Positions 16,814-25,894 of a stretch of DNA of 64,000 bases are shown here, in pieces. Every line of letters starts with the position of its first letter. Within the stretch, counting starts at the first letter, position 1. The notes under the pieces are model-generated. The model had not been told where the DNA came from. It ran no database searches and saw nothing but the letters and a program-made list of their open reading frames with translations. The DNA is from Planctomycetota bacterium (lineage in GTDB: Bacteria; Planctomycetota; UBA1135; UBA2386): positions 1 to 64,000 of the forward strand of contig JACKIB010000002.1 of NCBI GenBank assembly GCA_020638695.1. The letters are read 5' to 3'. Both the position numbers and the translations under genes were made by a program.

Positions 16814-19232
16814 TCGTCGCGACGTTGCTCACCGGCAGCGGGTAGCCACGCGTGGCATACAGCGCCTGGAAGTAGAACGTCTCGCCCTTGAGGCTCGCCA
16901 AGCTCGGCAGGTCGAAATGCGCGGTGTCGGTGTTGGTCGGGAACGCACCCGCCAGCGGCCAGAAGAACAGCAGGTTGAAGTTGTCGCCGATGTCGAAGTT
17001 GAAGATGCCCGGCAACACACTCGGGTTGGACGAGTTGCTGATCGCCAACCAGGCCTGCGCGGCGGCGACGTTGCCGCGCGCCAACACGGCGTCGTAGTTC
17101 AGACCGGCGACCGGCTGCGGGGTGACCAACAAGGTCGGAGTCGACGGCTTGACTACCGCGACGCTCAGGCTGTTGCTGGTCATCGCACCGGAGTAGACCT
17201 TCACCGCGTAGTTCGCCGGAACGAGACCCTGCGGCGGATGGATCTGGATCTGTCGCGACGAGATGATCCGGAAGTACGGCAGCGTCGGGTCGGTCGCGTT
17301 CTGCGAGGTGATCGCGGTGCTGCCGAAATACGCGGTCTTGGTCAGGTGCAAGTTGGTGCCAGTCACCAGCACCGAGCCGGCCGTCACGTTGGCGATCGAG
17401 CTCGTCGCGCTGGACAGCGCCACGGTCTGCGGCCCCCAGGAGTTGGTGTATGCGGTCTCGATCTCGCCGCCGACGCCGACCAGGCCGTTGATCACGCACG
17501 ACAACTGCACGCCGCTGCTGAACTTGTAGACGTACGAGTGCAGCTCGGCGCCGCCGTTGTAGGAAGCTGGGAAGTAGCCGCCCTTGACGTTCAGCGTGCC
17601 GTTCTTGATCGACTTCCTCGAGTCCCATCCCAGGTTGCTGCTGTCCATCAGCGCGCGGTAGGTCGAGTTGAGGATCGAGGACGAGTTGGCCAGCACGTCG
17701 AGGAAGATGCCCAGTTCCGCCAGCGAGATGTTCACGCCCGCCGAACCAGGACGCAGCGACCAATCGCCGTAGGTGGTCCCGGTGGACGATCCAGCCGGGT
17801 TTGGGAAGAACAGCGTCGGCTCGACCGAGTCCGGCTTCCACAGCACACTCGGTGCACCACACGGATCCATGAGCTTCGCCTGCACCCAGGCGATGAACTG
17901 GCTGCTGGTCTTGGCGCCGTGGTCCGACACGCCGCTCTCGGAGTAGCCCTGCACGTAGCAGCACACGATGCGTGCCAGCGCGTAGTTGACGTTCTCGTAG
18001 TCGTAGACCTTGTTCGCCGGATCGATACCGGCCGCGACCATCGCCCGCATGCCGTTGTAGTCGTAGGCGAAGGCGGGATCGCCAGCTCGGAAGCCACTCG
18101 TGTGTCCGAGCAACTGCGCGAAGGTGATGGTCCGCACCGACGAGGGGATGGTCCAGAACGAGGGCAGGTACTTGTAGATGTACTCGTTGACGCTGATGTT
18201 CTTCTCCTGGAGAGCCCGCAGCAGCGCGACGCCGGTGACGGTCTTGGTGACGCTAGCCGGGTTGAACCGATCGTAGATCGTGAACGGCTGCGCCGGCGGC
18301 GTGTAGGCGGTGCGCTTGGCGCCGGCCGAGCGGCTGCGGATAGCCGCGCCATGCCGGACCACGAAGCCGTACTTCACACCCTTGCCGTTCAGGCTGGCCG
18401 CCAGCTTGTCGGCGAAGTCATCGAGATCGAAGACCTCGGCACCATAGGTGATCACCGCCGCCTTGCCGTCCGGGTCGGCGCTGGAGATCACGCTGAAGCC
18501 GTTGCCATCGGGGTCGAACGCCACGGTCTGCAGCGGATCGCCGGGCACGCGGATCATCGCGCGCATCACTCGATGGCACTCGCCCGTCACCCCGCGGTTG
18601 AAGAACGAACCCTTGTCGGTCATCACCGTCCAGGTGTTCCCGCCGGCCGGTGGGAAGGCGACACAGGTGTTGACGTGGCCGGCATTGGAGAAGGCGAGCA
18701 TCTGGCTGTGCAGCTCGGACGGTACACCGCGGTTGGCGAACCCTCGGTCCGTCAGGATGCTCCAGGTGTTGCCGCCGGCGGGCGGGTAGGCGACCCAGCG
18801 CAGCTTGTGGCCGGCCTTGGTCAGCGTGCCCATGTAGGTGTGGCACTCGGTCGGCACGTTGCGGTTGAAGTAGCTGCGGTCGGTGATGATGCTCCAGCTG
18901 TTGCCTCCTGCCGGCGGGAAGGCGACGCACAGGATCTTGTGGCCGGCGTTGTAGTACGCCAGCATCTGCGTGTGGAGTTCGGTCGGGACGTTGCGGTTGT
19001 AGAAGGTCTTGTCGGTGACGATGCTCCAGCTGTTGCCGCCCGCGGGCGGGAAGGCAACGCACAGGATCTTGTGGCCGGCGGCGGCGAACGACTGGATGCG
19101 GGTGTCGCACTCGCTCGCGATGTTGCGGTTGAAGTAGGTCGCCACTGCCTGACCGACGGTGAGCTGCGCAGTGAGCAGCGTGGCCGCAGCGGCAAGGGGC
19201 GCGAACGAGGGCTTGAGGAGGGAAAGGTTCAT
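16800..19232 (-). CDS. Secreted beta-lactamase-fold serine hydrolase with five N-terminal ~50-residue repeats (polyglycine-hydrolase-like)
   Basis: 810 residues from ATG 19232, where a signal peptide begins (AAAATLLTAQLTVGQA). A longer in-frame start would put 115 low-quality residues in front. Residues 32-250 are five tandem repeats of the type FNRNVPTEC, HKILCVAFPPAGG, N-S/T-W. Residues 265-600 form a class C beta-lactamase/esterase-like domain with Ser327 and Lys330 in ASVTK, Tyr412 and Asn414 in YENVNYA, and GHTSG. An IPT-like domain and a C-terminal domain with LPGIFNFDIG follow. The repeat-plus-lactamase order resembles fungal polyglycine hydrolases (family knowledge). Peptidase or esterase activity is inferred. 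Confidence 0.85.
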   Translation of the reverse strand: MNLSLLKPSFAPLAAAATLLTAQLTVGQAVATYFNRNIASECDTRIQSFAAAGHKILCVAFPPAGGNSWSIVTDKTFYNRNVPTELHTQMLAYYNAGHKILCVAFPPAGGNSWSIITDRSYFNRNVPTECHTYMGTLTKAGHKLRWVAYPPAGGNTWSILTDRGFANRGVPSELHSQMLAFSNAGHVNTCVAFPPAGGNTWTVMTDKGSFFNRGVTGECHRVMRAMIRVPGDPLQTVAFDPDGNGFSVISSADPDGKAAVITYGAEVFDLDDFADKLAASLNGKGVKYGFVVRHGAAIRSRSAGAKRTAYTPPAQPFTIYDRFNPASVTKTVTGVALLRALQEKNISVNEYIYKYLPSFWTIPSSVRTITFAQLLGHTSGFRAGDPAFAYDYNGMRAMVAAGIDPANKVYDYENVNYALARIVCCYVQGYSESGVSDHGAKTSSQFIAWVQAKLMDPCGAPSVLWKPDSVEPTLFFPNPAGSSTGTTYGDWSLRPGSAGVNISLAELGIFLDVLANSSSILNSTYRALMDSSNLGWDSRKSIKNGTLNVKGGYFPASYNGGAELHSYVYKFSSGVQLSCVINGLVGVGGEIETAYTNSWGPQTVALSSATSSIANVTAGSVLVTGTNLHLTKTAYFGSTAITSQNATDPTLPYFRIISSRQIQIHPPQGLVPANYAVKVYSGAMTSNSLSVAVVKPSTPTLLVTPQPVAGLNYDAVLARGNVAAAQAWLAISNSSNPSVLPGIFNFDIGDNFNLLFFWPLAGAFPTNTDTAHFDLPSLASLKGETFYFQALYATRGYPLPVSNVATIKFQ

Positions 19233-19260
19233 GGCCGTAGTTGGGTTGGTCGTTTGTGGG

Positions 19261-19280
19261 GCGCGACATCGATGTCGCGC
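19261..19280. promoter_or_regulatory. Perfect 20-bp palindrome upstream of the serine hydrolase gene
   Basis: GCGCGACATCGATGTCGCGC is fully self-complementary and sits 28 nt before the start of the minus-strand hydrolase gene. Weaker flanking GGTCG/CGACC bases extend it. It could be a dimeric-repressor operator or a leader hairpin. The rest of 19233-19591, between divergent genes, contains only short stems (CACGAG/CTCGTG at 19321-19344 and a G5/C5 stem near 19348) and no gene. Confidence 0.5.
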
Positions 19281-19591
19281 GGGTGCGACCGTCCCAGTGC
19301 CCAACCCGCCCACCACCGAACACGAGGTTTCGCAGATTCTCGTGGTTGGGGGTGCTCCCCCCGGATTCGCCCGGAAGCCCCCTTCCTGCCGGGGAATCGG
19401 GTGCGCTGGACCTGATTCGCTCATGGGCGGGGCAGTCGAACAGCCGCGGGCAACCGCTGGCTGAAACGGGTCGCGGCGCCCGAGTTCGACGATCCACCAC
19501 TCGCGCGTCGAACACCGGCTTTCGGCGCCCTCACGAGGGGTTCCCACCCACTTCCCCGCGTGGTCACCCACCGGCATCGTGTGCCCCCGAG

Positions 19592-20803
19592 ATGACCCCG
19601 ACTACCGCCCAGAGCACCGCCTCGGGCTCCGAGCGCCTCCCCTTCCTCGACGCCCTGCGCGGCTTCGCGCTGCTCGGCATCTTGGTGGCCAACATCCGCG
19701 GCATGCCGTGCAGCACCCCACCGACCGCACCGATCGCCGACACGGTCGGCTTCTATGCCACGTGGTTGCTGGAGGGGAAGTTCTACTCGCTGTTCTCGTT
19801 CCTGTTCGGCATCGGATTCTCGATCCAGATGATCCGCGGCGAGCAGAAGGGCACCCGCTACGTGTCGTTCTACTTGCGCCGACTGGCGGTGCTGTTGGTG
19901 ATCGGCAACCTCCACGCGTACCTGGCCTGGTCGGGTGACATCCTGTGGCTGTACGCCACGCTGGGCTTCTTGCTGCTGGCGTTCCGCCGCACCAGCGACC
20001 GCACGGTGCTGGCCTGGGCGCTGAGCCTGTTGCTCCTGCCGATCCCGTACTACTGCGCACTGATGGTCGGGTACGACGGATGGGACCCATCCCGCTGGTC
20101 CATCCGCACACCGCCGCGCGATCTGTTCGCCTGGCTGCCGCGGGATGTCCCCTCGCAGCGCGACAATTCGTTCTCGCTCGGTCTCGGCGAGATCCTTTCG
20201 ACCAACGCCAAGTGCATGCTCTGGCGCTACAACGACTTGTTGATGAGTGGGCGCCCGTTCCGCGTCCTCGGGATGTTCCTGCTCGGGCTGTATGCCGGTC
20301 GCAAGCGAATCTTCGAGAACGTCGAAGCCCACCTACCGCTGATCCGCCGGATCTTCTGGTTCGGCTTGGTTGCCGGCCTGGTGATGAACCTCTGCATGGC
20401 GGTGGTCCGCCAGGGGTTCTTCCCGCTCGGCATGACGGGGTTCTACCGAACCACCTGCTACACCCTCGGGGTGCACCTGCTGTCCCTCGCCTACGTCGCG
20501 GGACTGGTCCTGGCATGGCGCACGGAGCTCGGGCACCGCTTGCTGTCGCTGTTGGTTCCCCACGGCCGCATGGCGCTGACCAACTACTTGACGCAGACCG
20601 CGATGTACTTGGTCGTGTTCTATCGGTTCGGCTTTGCGCTCCACCCCTCGCTCGAAGTGACGTTGTTCGGGATCGTGCCCGGCTACTTCATCCTCCAGGT
20701 GCTGTGGAGTCACCTGTGGTTTCGGTTGTTCCCCCAAGGACAGGGGCCGGCGGAATGGGTGTGGCGCCGGCTGACCTACGGGTGGCGCGGGGCAACGCGC
20801 TGA
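19592..20803 (+). CDS. DUF418 family polytopic membrane protein
   Basis: 403 residues from ATG 19592. It begins with the family signature LPFLDALRGFALLGILVANI, then GKFYSLFSFLFGIGFSIQM. The C-terminal DUF418 region carries GRMALTNYLTQ and ends with LWSHLWFRLFPQGQGPAEWVWRRLTYG. About ten membrane helices are predicted. DUF418/YeiB proteins are related in topology to acyltransferase-3-like membrane proteins, but the reaction is unknown. It is divergent from the serine hydrolase gene and converges with the protease/TPR gene. Confidence 0.88.
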   Translation: MTPTTAQSTASGSERLPFLDALRGFALLGILVANIRGMPCSTPPTAPIADTVGFYATWLLEGKFYSLFSFLFGIGFSIQMIRGEQKGTRYVSFYLRRLAVLLVIGNLHAYLAWSGDILWLYATLGFLLLAFRRTSDRTVLAWALSLLLLPIPYYCALMVGYDGWDPSRWSIRTPPRDLFAWLPRDVPSQRDNSFSLGLGEILSTNAKCMLWRYNDLLMSGRPFRVLGMFLLGLYAGRKRIFENVEAHLPLIRRIFWFGLVAGLVMNLCMAVVRQGFFPLGMTGFYRTTCYTLGVHLLSLAYVAGLVLAWRTELGHRLLSLLVPHGRMALTNYLTQTAMYLVVFYRFGFALHPSLEVTLFGIVPGYFILQVLWSHLWFRLFPQGQGPAEWVWRRLTYGWRGATR

Positions 20804-20843
20804 CGCGGCGTCGGCGACCCGATGCGACCTGCGCGGCTCCGGG

Positions 20844-23800
20844 TCAGTACAGCTGCAGCTTCACATCCTCGATCTTCGGCACCGGGCGCACGTTCTTCCC
20901 CGCCGGCACCACGGCGCCGTTCTTGCGCAGCACGTCGAGCGTGACCGGCCAACTCGGGACGCGGTAGACCCCACTGGTCTTGCCCCGATCCAGGTTCAAG
21001 TCGCGGATCATCGTTCGCGGGTTGAACGGGCGGAATCCCCTGCCGTAGATGGTTCGCTGCGGGGTGTCGGTGGTGACGTAGCTGCACCCGAGTTCGACTT
21101 CGCGCAGGCGGAACAGCGAGTTGTTCACCAGGTGCACCTTGTAGACGCCCTGCTCGATCCGTCCGACCACGCGGATGGCGTCGAGATACGCCGAGTTCCG
21201 CGCCTTGACGACCCGCACTCCCCAGGACTTGATTTGCGTGCGGAGCTTCTTCGCGTCCAGCGACTTCCAGCTGTCGAAGTAGAACGTCACCTCCCGCTTC
21301 TTCCCCACTTCGAGCACACCCAGCGTGCTCGCCATCGAGGTGTTCGTCGACCAGAGCACCTTGTTGTTGGTCCCGTAGTAGGTGCGACGCACTTCGACTT
21401 CACCCAGCGGCACGTGAGCCAGGTTCGTGAACACCAACTTCGCGTGGGGAACGATGCCCTGGGCGTTGACCTTGCCGTTGAACTCCACTTTGACCGCCCC
21501 GCCCAGCGCAGTGGTCGAGCCGAGCTGGTCGCGCATCGAACGATTCAGGATCGGTCTCAGGTGCTGCTTCTGGAACCCGGGCACCTTCTCGAGACGCGCT
21601 ACGGTGGAGCCATCCACCGCAAAATCCAGACTGTGGAAGCGTAGCGTGTCCTCCAGCAGGTCCGGTGAGTAGCCAGCGCGAATCATCACCTCGACCGCCG
21701 CCTCGCTCACCGTCAACTTGGTGCCGAACAACAGAGCGCCGCGGTGCACCCTTTCCAGCAGGCTGATGCCGCGCGTCTTCCAGCTGTCCGCGAGAATGCG
21801 ATGCGCAGTGTACTTGCGGTAGCCTCCCGCCCGGTGGAGGAGCTGCGCGAGCGTGGTCGCCACTGACGCGAGTGACTTCTCCTTCGCGCACAGCCCCGCG
21901 GCGAGATCGAGATGGTCACCCCCACTCGAGCCGGATGCCCATTCGAGGAACAGCGCGCTCAGCGCGTCATCCACCGCCTGACTGCGATCCTTGCTGTCGG
22001 TGCTCTTGCTGAGGAACCGCGCCCGCGCCGCGTATGCCGACGGCGAATCCGGGTGCAGCGAGAGCAGCTTCTGGTACTCGATCGCTGCCGAACTCGAGTC
22101 CTTCTGCCGCTCGTAATGCTGCGCCACGGCGATCGCCGCTTCCTCGTCGTGCGGCGCCACCTGGAGGGCACGCCGGTAGGCACTCAGGGCCTCGTCATGC
22201 TTGCCGGTGCGGGCCAGCAACCGGCCCCGCTCGATGAACACCGAGGGCTCGGCGCTGCGCGACAACTCTTCGGCGCGCTTCAACTCGGCCAGTGCATCGG
22301 GGAACTTCTTGGCACTCTCGTAGACCTTGGCGCGGGTCAAGGCGACCGACCAGTCGTCCGCGTTCTGCTGCTCGACCCGGCTGAGCATCTCCAGCGCCTC
22401 GGCGTGCTTGGTCCCGAACCGCAGTGACAGCGCCTTGTCGAGGGCTGCCTGAAGGTGCAGGGGGTTGCGCTTCAGGCACTCGTCACGGTTTTTTCTCGAT
22501 TCGGTGTAGTCGTTCTCGGCGCGACACACCATCGCCAGCTGCCAGTACGTCTCGGCCTGTTGCTCGAGGGTCAAGTCGTCGGCGCGCCCCAGACAGATCT
22601 CCAGTTCCTTGCGAGCTGCATGCAGGTTGCCCGCGGTGCTCAGCATGCCGGCGAGCTCGAGGTGTTGCTCGGCGGTCATCCGGCGGCCGCGCGGGTACCA
22701 ACGCAACTGCGGAAAGCGCGCCAGCGCGTGGTCGATCGCCGACACGCCGGAATAGCTGTAGAGCGACTGGCCGAAGATGAACGTGTTCAGCCCCACGACC
22801 CCGCCGGTGTGCAGGTCGATGCACGGTCCGCCGCTGTTGCCGGGCGCGATCGTGGCGTCGGTGGTGATCTGGTCGAGCCGCTTGTGGATGCGACCTCGCA
22901 CGTCCCACGAGTCGTACTTGATCGCGGTCACCGACCCCTGGGTCATGAACAGCTCGCCCTTGCCGATCCCCGGGAAGCCGAGCGCGATGATCGAGTCTCC
23001 GATCTTCACCCGCCCCGACTTCACGGTACTGATCGGGATCGTCGGGTACGGCTTGGACGAACGCGGCAACCGCAGCAGTGCCATGTCGATGCGCGGCTTG
23101 CTCTCGTGAATCCAGTCCAGCAACTCGGCCTTGAGCTGCTGCTTCACGCCGCCGACGTGCAGCTCCACGCTGATGCGCTTGGCGATCACTGGACCTTCGA
23201 TCCCCTTGTCGTCACGGATCACGTGGGCGTTGGTCAGCACCAGACCGTCTTCCCGCGCGATGAACCCGCTGCCGGTGCCCATCCCGTGCGAGATGACCTT
23301 GACCACCGCATCGCGGTACCGCTGGACCACCTCGTTGGAAACCAACGCGTTGTTGCGTCGCCGCGGCTCCACGCTGTCGGGCAGCGGCCGGAAGCTGGCG
23401 AGCATCGCCATCGCGGTCTTCTGCAGGCCGTCGTACTCCTTCTCCGGCGCGACGAACTCGATGAAGAACTCCAGATCGCCGGCGATCGTCCGCGCCAACA
23501 ACTCGTGGCACGCCTGCCCCTTCATCTTCGCCGACAACCGCTGCTCCACCGCCGGTTGCCCGGCGAGTTCGGCAGCTGCCGGCTCGCCCAGCGGACGCAG
23601 CTCGAACTTCCGATTGGCTCGAATCAGCACCGGCAGGGATCGCTTGTGGAAGTCGACGATCCCCAGCCGACGCACCCGTGCCCCGGCGCTGGTCGCGCTG
23701 ACTTGGATCTGCATCCCGGTCGTGAACTCGTTCACCCGCGCCACATCCTGCTCCGGCGACAGCAAGACGCGGAACCCGCTACCCGTCCACCATTCGTAGG

Positions 23801-24314
23801 CCCGCCACCCGACCGGGTGCTGCACCGCGAGCACCCCCATCGGATCCTTGTAGGTGCGGAACCCGGAGAACTCGTAGCTGCCCGCCAGGGCGCGCTGCAA
23901 GTCGAGATCGAGCTTGGCGTCGCGCATCTGTCGCATCTGCGCGCGCGACAACCGCAGGGCACGTCCCTTGCGGAGGATCCAGCACAGGAGCTGATGGCGG
24001 TCGTCGCTCGTCGCGCGGCGAATCACCTCGGCGACCAGATCGCTTCCGCTGTTGGACAGGAACCGCCGCAGCTCGGCCAACAGCTCCGCGCCCGCACCGA
24101 CCTTCTGCAGCTCGGCGAGTTGTTCGGGGTTCAGCGACTCGATTCCGTTCTCGCGGATCTCCTGAACGAGGCGCTTCTGGTCGGCACCGATCTGCAGCCG
24201 ATGCTTGATCTCGTCGAAGCGGAACGCCTCGTCCTGGGCGGGCAACGCGGCACCGATCAGGCAGAGGAGCGTGCAGAGAACGATGGAACTGCTTCGACGT
24301 CGGGTCGGGATCAT
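20844..24314 (-). CDS. Secreted trypsin-like protease with TPR repeats
   Basis: 1156 residues with a signal peptide ending near LPAQ. Residues 28-310 are an unrecognised region with a helical start. Residues 325-540 form a trypsin/DegP-like domain with His364 in TNAHVI, Asp410 in RIDMALLRL and Ser494 in PGNSGGPC. Residues 550-800 hold TPR-like helical repeats (AETYWQLAMVCRAENDYTES, VFIERGRLLARTGKHDEA). The last 350 residues are beta-rich with no recognised motif. It probably acts as a periplasmic or surface processing protease that holds partners through its TPRs. It has no obvious operon partner. The gene at 24402 ends 87 bp upstream. Confidence 0.85.
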   Translation of the reverse strand: MIPTRRRSSSIVLCTLLCLIGAALPAQDEAFRFDEIKHRLQIGADQKRLVQEIRENGIESLNPEQLAELQKVGAGAELLAELRRFLSNSGSDLVAEVIRRATSDDRHQLLCWILRKGRALRLSRAQMRQMRDAKLDLDLQRALAGSYEFSGFRTYKDPMGVLAVQHPVGWRAYEWWTGSGFRVLLSPEQDVARVNEFTTGMQIQVSATSAGARVRRLGIVDFHKRSLPVLIRANRKFELRPLGEPAAAELAGQPAVEQRLSAKMKGQACHELLARTIAGDLEFFIEFVAPEKEYDGLQKTAMAMLASFRPLPDSVEPRRRNNALVSNEVVQRYRDAVVKVISHGMGTGSGFIAREDGLVLTNAHVIRDDKGIEGPVIAKRISVELHVGGVKQQLKAELLDWIHESKPRIDMALLRLPRSSKPYPTIPISTVKSGRVKIGDSIIALGFPGIGKGELFMTQGSVTAIKYDSWDVRGRIHKRLDQITTDATIAPGNSGGPCIDLHTGGVVGLNTFIFGQSLYSYSGVSAIDHALARFPQLRWYPRGRRMTAEQHLELAGMLSTAGNLHAARKELEICLGRADDLTLEQQAETYWQLAMVCRAENDYTESRKNRDECLKRNPLHLQAALDKALSLRFGTKHAEALEMLSRVEQQNADDWSVALTRAKVYESAKKFPDALAELKRAEELSRSAEPSVFIERGRLLARTGKHDEALSAYRRALQVAPHDEEAAIAVAQHYERQKDSSSAAIEYQKLLSLHPDSPSAYAARARFLSKSTDSKDRSQAVDDALSALFLEWASGSSGGDHLDLAAGLCAKEKSLASVATTLAQLLHRAGGYRKYTAHRILADSWKTRGISLLERVHRGALLFGTKLTVSEAAVEVMIRAGYSPDLLEDTLRFHSLDFAVDGSTVARLEKVPGFQKQHLRPILNRSMRDQLGSTTALGGAVKVEFNGKVNAQGIVPHAKLVFTNLAHVPLGEVEVRRTYYGTNNKVLWSTNTSMASTLGVLEVGKKREVTFYFDSWKSLDAKKLRTQIKSWGVRVVKARNSAYLDAIRVVGRIEQGVYKVHLVNNSLFRLREVELGCSYVTTDTPQRTIYGRGFRPFNPRTMIRDLNLDRGKTSGVYRVPSWPVTLDVLRKNGAVVPAGKNVRPVPKIEDVKLQLY

Positions 24315-24401
24315 CGTGCCGGCGGGGGATTGGGCGGAGAGTGGCGCACCCTACAACTTCCCGGACGGGAGTGCGAGCCGCACCGGTCCGCAACCCCCCG
24401 A

Positions 24402-25178
24402 TCAGATGTCACTGGTGAGCAACGATCGCCACTCGTGACGCGGCATGCGATGATGCAGCACGGTTGCCGACGCGGTCGGCAGGACCCCGACCATCGAGAG
24501 TCGCTCGATCAGCGGATCACCATCGGGGAGGCACAACATGTGGACGTGGCCGGGGCGGGGCGGACCAGACCCGGCACGCGCCGATCGACCGTACTGCGCA
24601 TGCAGCAGCGGCATCGCCTCACCGCTGCTGCGCAACACGATGTCCTTGGTCCCGCGCGGATCGTGGAACGCGATGGGTCCGAGCTCGCGCTCGAGCACGC
24701 CACTGACACCCCCCCACGCCGCGAAATCGAGCGAGTAGAAGCGCAGCCGCGGGCCGACCTCGAGCGCCACCCGCAAGAGACCCGGTGCGATCCGTGCCAT
24801 CCGATTGGCTCCCCGCGCCGGGTCCATCACCACCCCGAAGCCGACCAGATCGCGCCCGGCAATCCACACCCCGAGCATGCGGCGCGCCAACCCCACGGTG
24901 CGGGCGGTCGCGGTGATCTTGAGGTCGCAGACGTACCAACAGAGGGGGTCGGGCCGGCACACGGCGACCAACACCCCGACCACGCGTTGCCGCTGCTCGG
25001 CCAGCACCACCACCGGATCGCCGAGCCCCTCGAAGAACGCCAGGTAGTCGGCCCCGTGATCGATACGGAACGAGTCGTCGCCGAGCGGATAGGTGAACTC
25101 GCGCTCGAACTCTGCCAGCTCGTCACCGCGCTTGCGGATTTCGACGGCGGTGACCAACCGCGAACGCGTCTCGGTCAT
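24402..25178 (-). CDS. GNAT-like acyltransferase, third gene of the DUF3419 operon
   Basis: 258 residues from ATG 25178, which overlaps the upstream stop by 4 nt (ATGA). The N-terminus opens FEREFTYPLGDDSFRIDHGADY. The segment VVLAEQRQRVVGVLVAVCRP, then LKITATARTVGLARRML, resembles the beta4-betabulge-alpha3 acyl-CoA site of GNAT enzymes. The rest is unassigned. The tight overlap says it works with the haem-oxygenase-like oxidase and the DUF3419 enzyme. The GNAT fold is inferred from pattern, not from a full motif, so the acyl donor and acceptor are unknown. Confidence 0.65.
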   Translation of the reverse strand: MTETRSRLVTAVEIRKRGDELAEFEREFTYPLGDDSFRIDHGADYLAFFEGLGDPVVVLAEQRQRVVGVLVAVCRPDPLCWYVCDLKITATARTVGLARRMLGVWIAGRDLVGFGVVMDPARGANRMARIAPGLLRVALEVGPRLRFYSLDFAAWGGVSGVLERELGPIAFHDPRGTKDIVLRSSGEAMPLLHAQYGRSARAGSGPPRPGHVHMLCLPDGDPLIERLSMVGVLPTASATVLHHRMPRHEWRSLLTSDI

Positions 25179-25894
25179 TCGGCGTAGACGTGCCGCTGCG
25201 GTCGCGGATCGTCGATTTCGGCACGCCGAGCGCGCGATGCGAACAGGTCGCGGTACAGCCGGTCGAACACGTACGCCCCGAGGCGCAACCCTTGCTCGAT
25301 ACGGTAGCGGGTCGCGACCTCGCCGGACCAAGCCTCGTCGAGCGCGGCGAAGAAGTCGTCGCTGTGCCGCACATCGAGTACCTCGTGCAGCGCGTAGTGC
25401 ACCACGCGTTCGGCCGGCAACCAACCGCGGGCGACGATGCCGCGGCCGATCGACGCCGAGATCCCGACGAACATCCGTTCGATGATGCCGAGACATCCGG
25501 CCCCGATCTCCCAGTCGTCGAGCGCACAACAGCCGATCAACGCGGTGTTGAAGGCGCGCACCTCGGGCCACAACGCGCACCGTTCGACGTCTTCCTGTCG
25601 CCTCCCCGCCAGCCGATCCAGCAACTCCAGGAAAGTCGCGCCGTGCCGCTGTGCCGGGTCACCCTCGCCGTGCTCCTCCCACACGTTGCGCAGAATGGCG
25701 GTGCGCAGTCGAGCACTCGGCATCTTGGCGGCGAGCACCGCCATCGGTCGACTGAAGAACACAACCGCGAAGTAGAACTGCATCTGCGTCGCGACGAAGT
25801 CGTCGAACTGCAGCGAGCCGTCGTGCAGCGCGGTGAGGTACGGGTTGCGATCGGCCGGGTAGTCGGACAGAACGCGATCGATGGTTTCGTTCAT
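25175..25894 (-). CDS. Haem-oxygenase-like di-iron oxidase (CADD/PqqC/TenA-like)
   Basis: 239 residues. The metal ligand set of haem-oxygenase-like di-iron enzymes is complete: Glu77-x6-His84 (in EEHGEGDP...RH), Glu139, and His170-x3-Asp174-x2-His177. The spacing equals that of chlamydial CADD (E81, H88, E142, H174, D178, H181) with a constant offset of four, as I recall those numbers. It should activate O2 to oxidise a small amino- or acyl-substrate. It overlaps both neighbours by 4 nt, so the three genes are translationally coupled. The substrate is unknown. Confidence 0.85.
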   Translation of the reverse strand: MNETIDRVLSDYPADRNPYLTALHDGSLQFDDFVATQMQFYFAVVFFSRPMAVLAAKMPSARLRTAILRNVWEEHGEGDPAQRHGATFLELLDRLAGRRQEDVERCALWPEVRAFNTALIGCCALDDWEIGAGCLGIIERMFVGISASIGRGIVARGWLPAERVVHYALHEVLDVRHSDDFFAALDEAWSGEVATRYRIEQGLRLGAYVFDRLYRDLFASRARRAEIDDPRPQRHVYAE

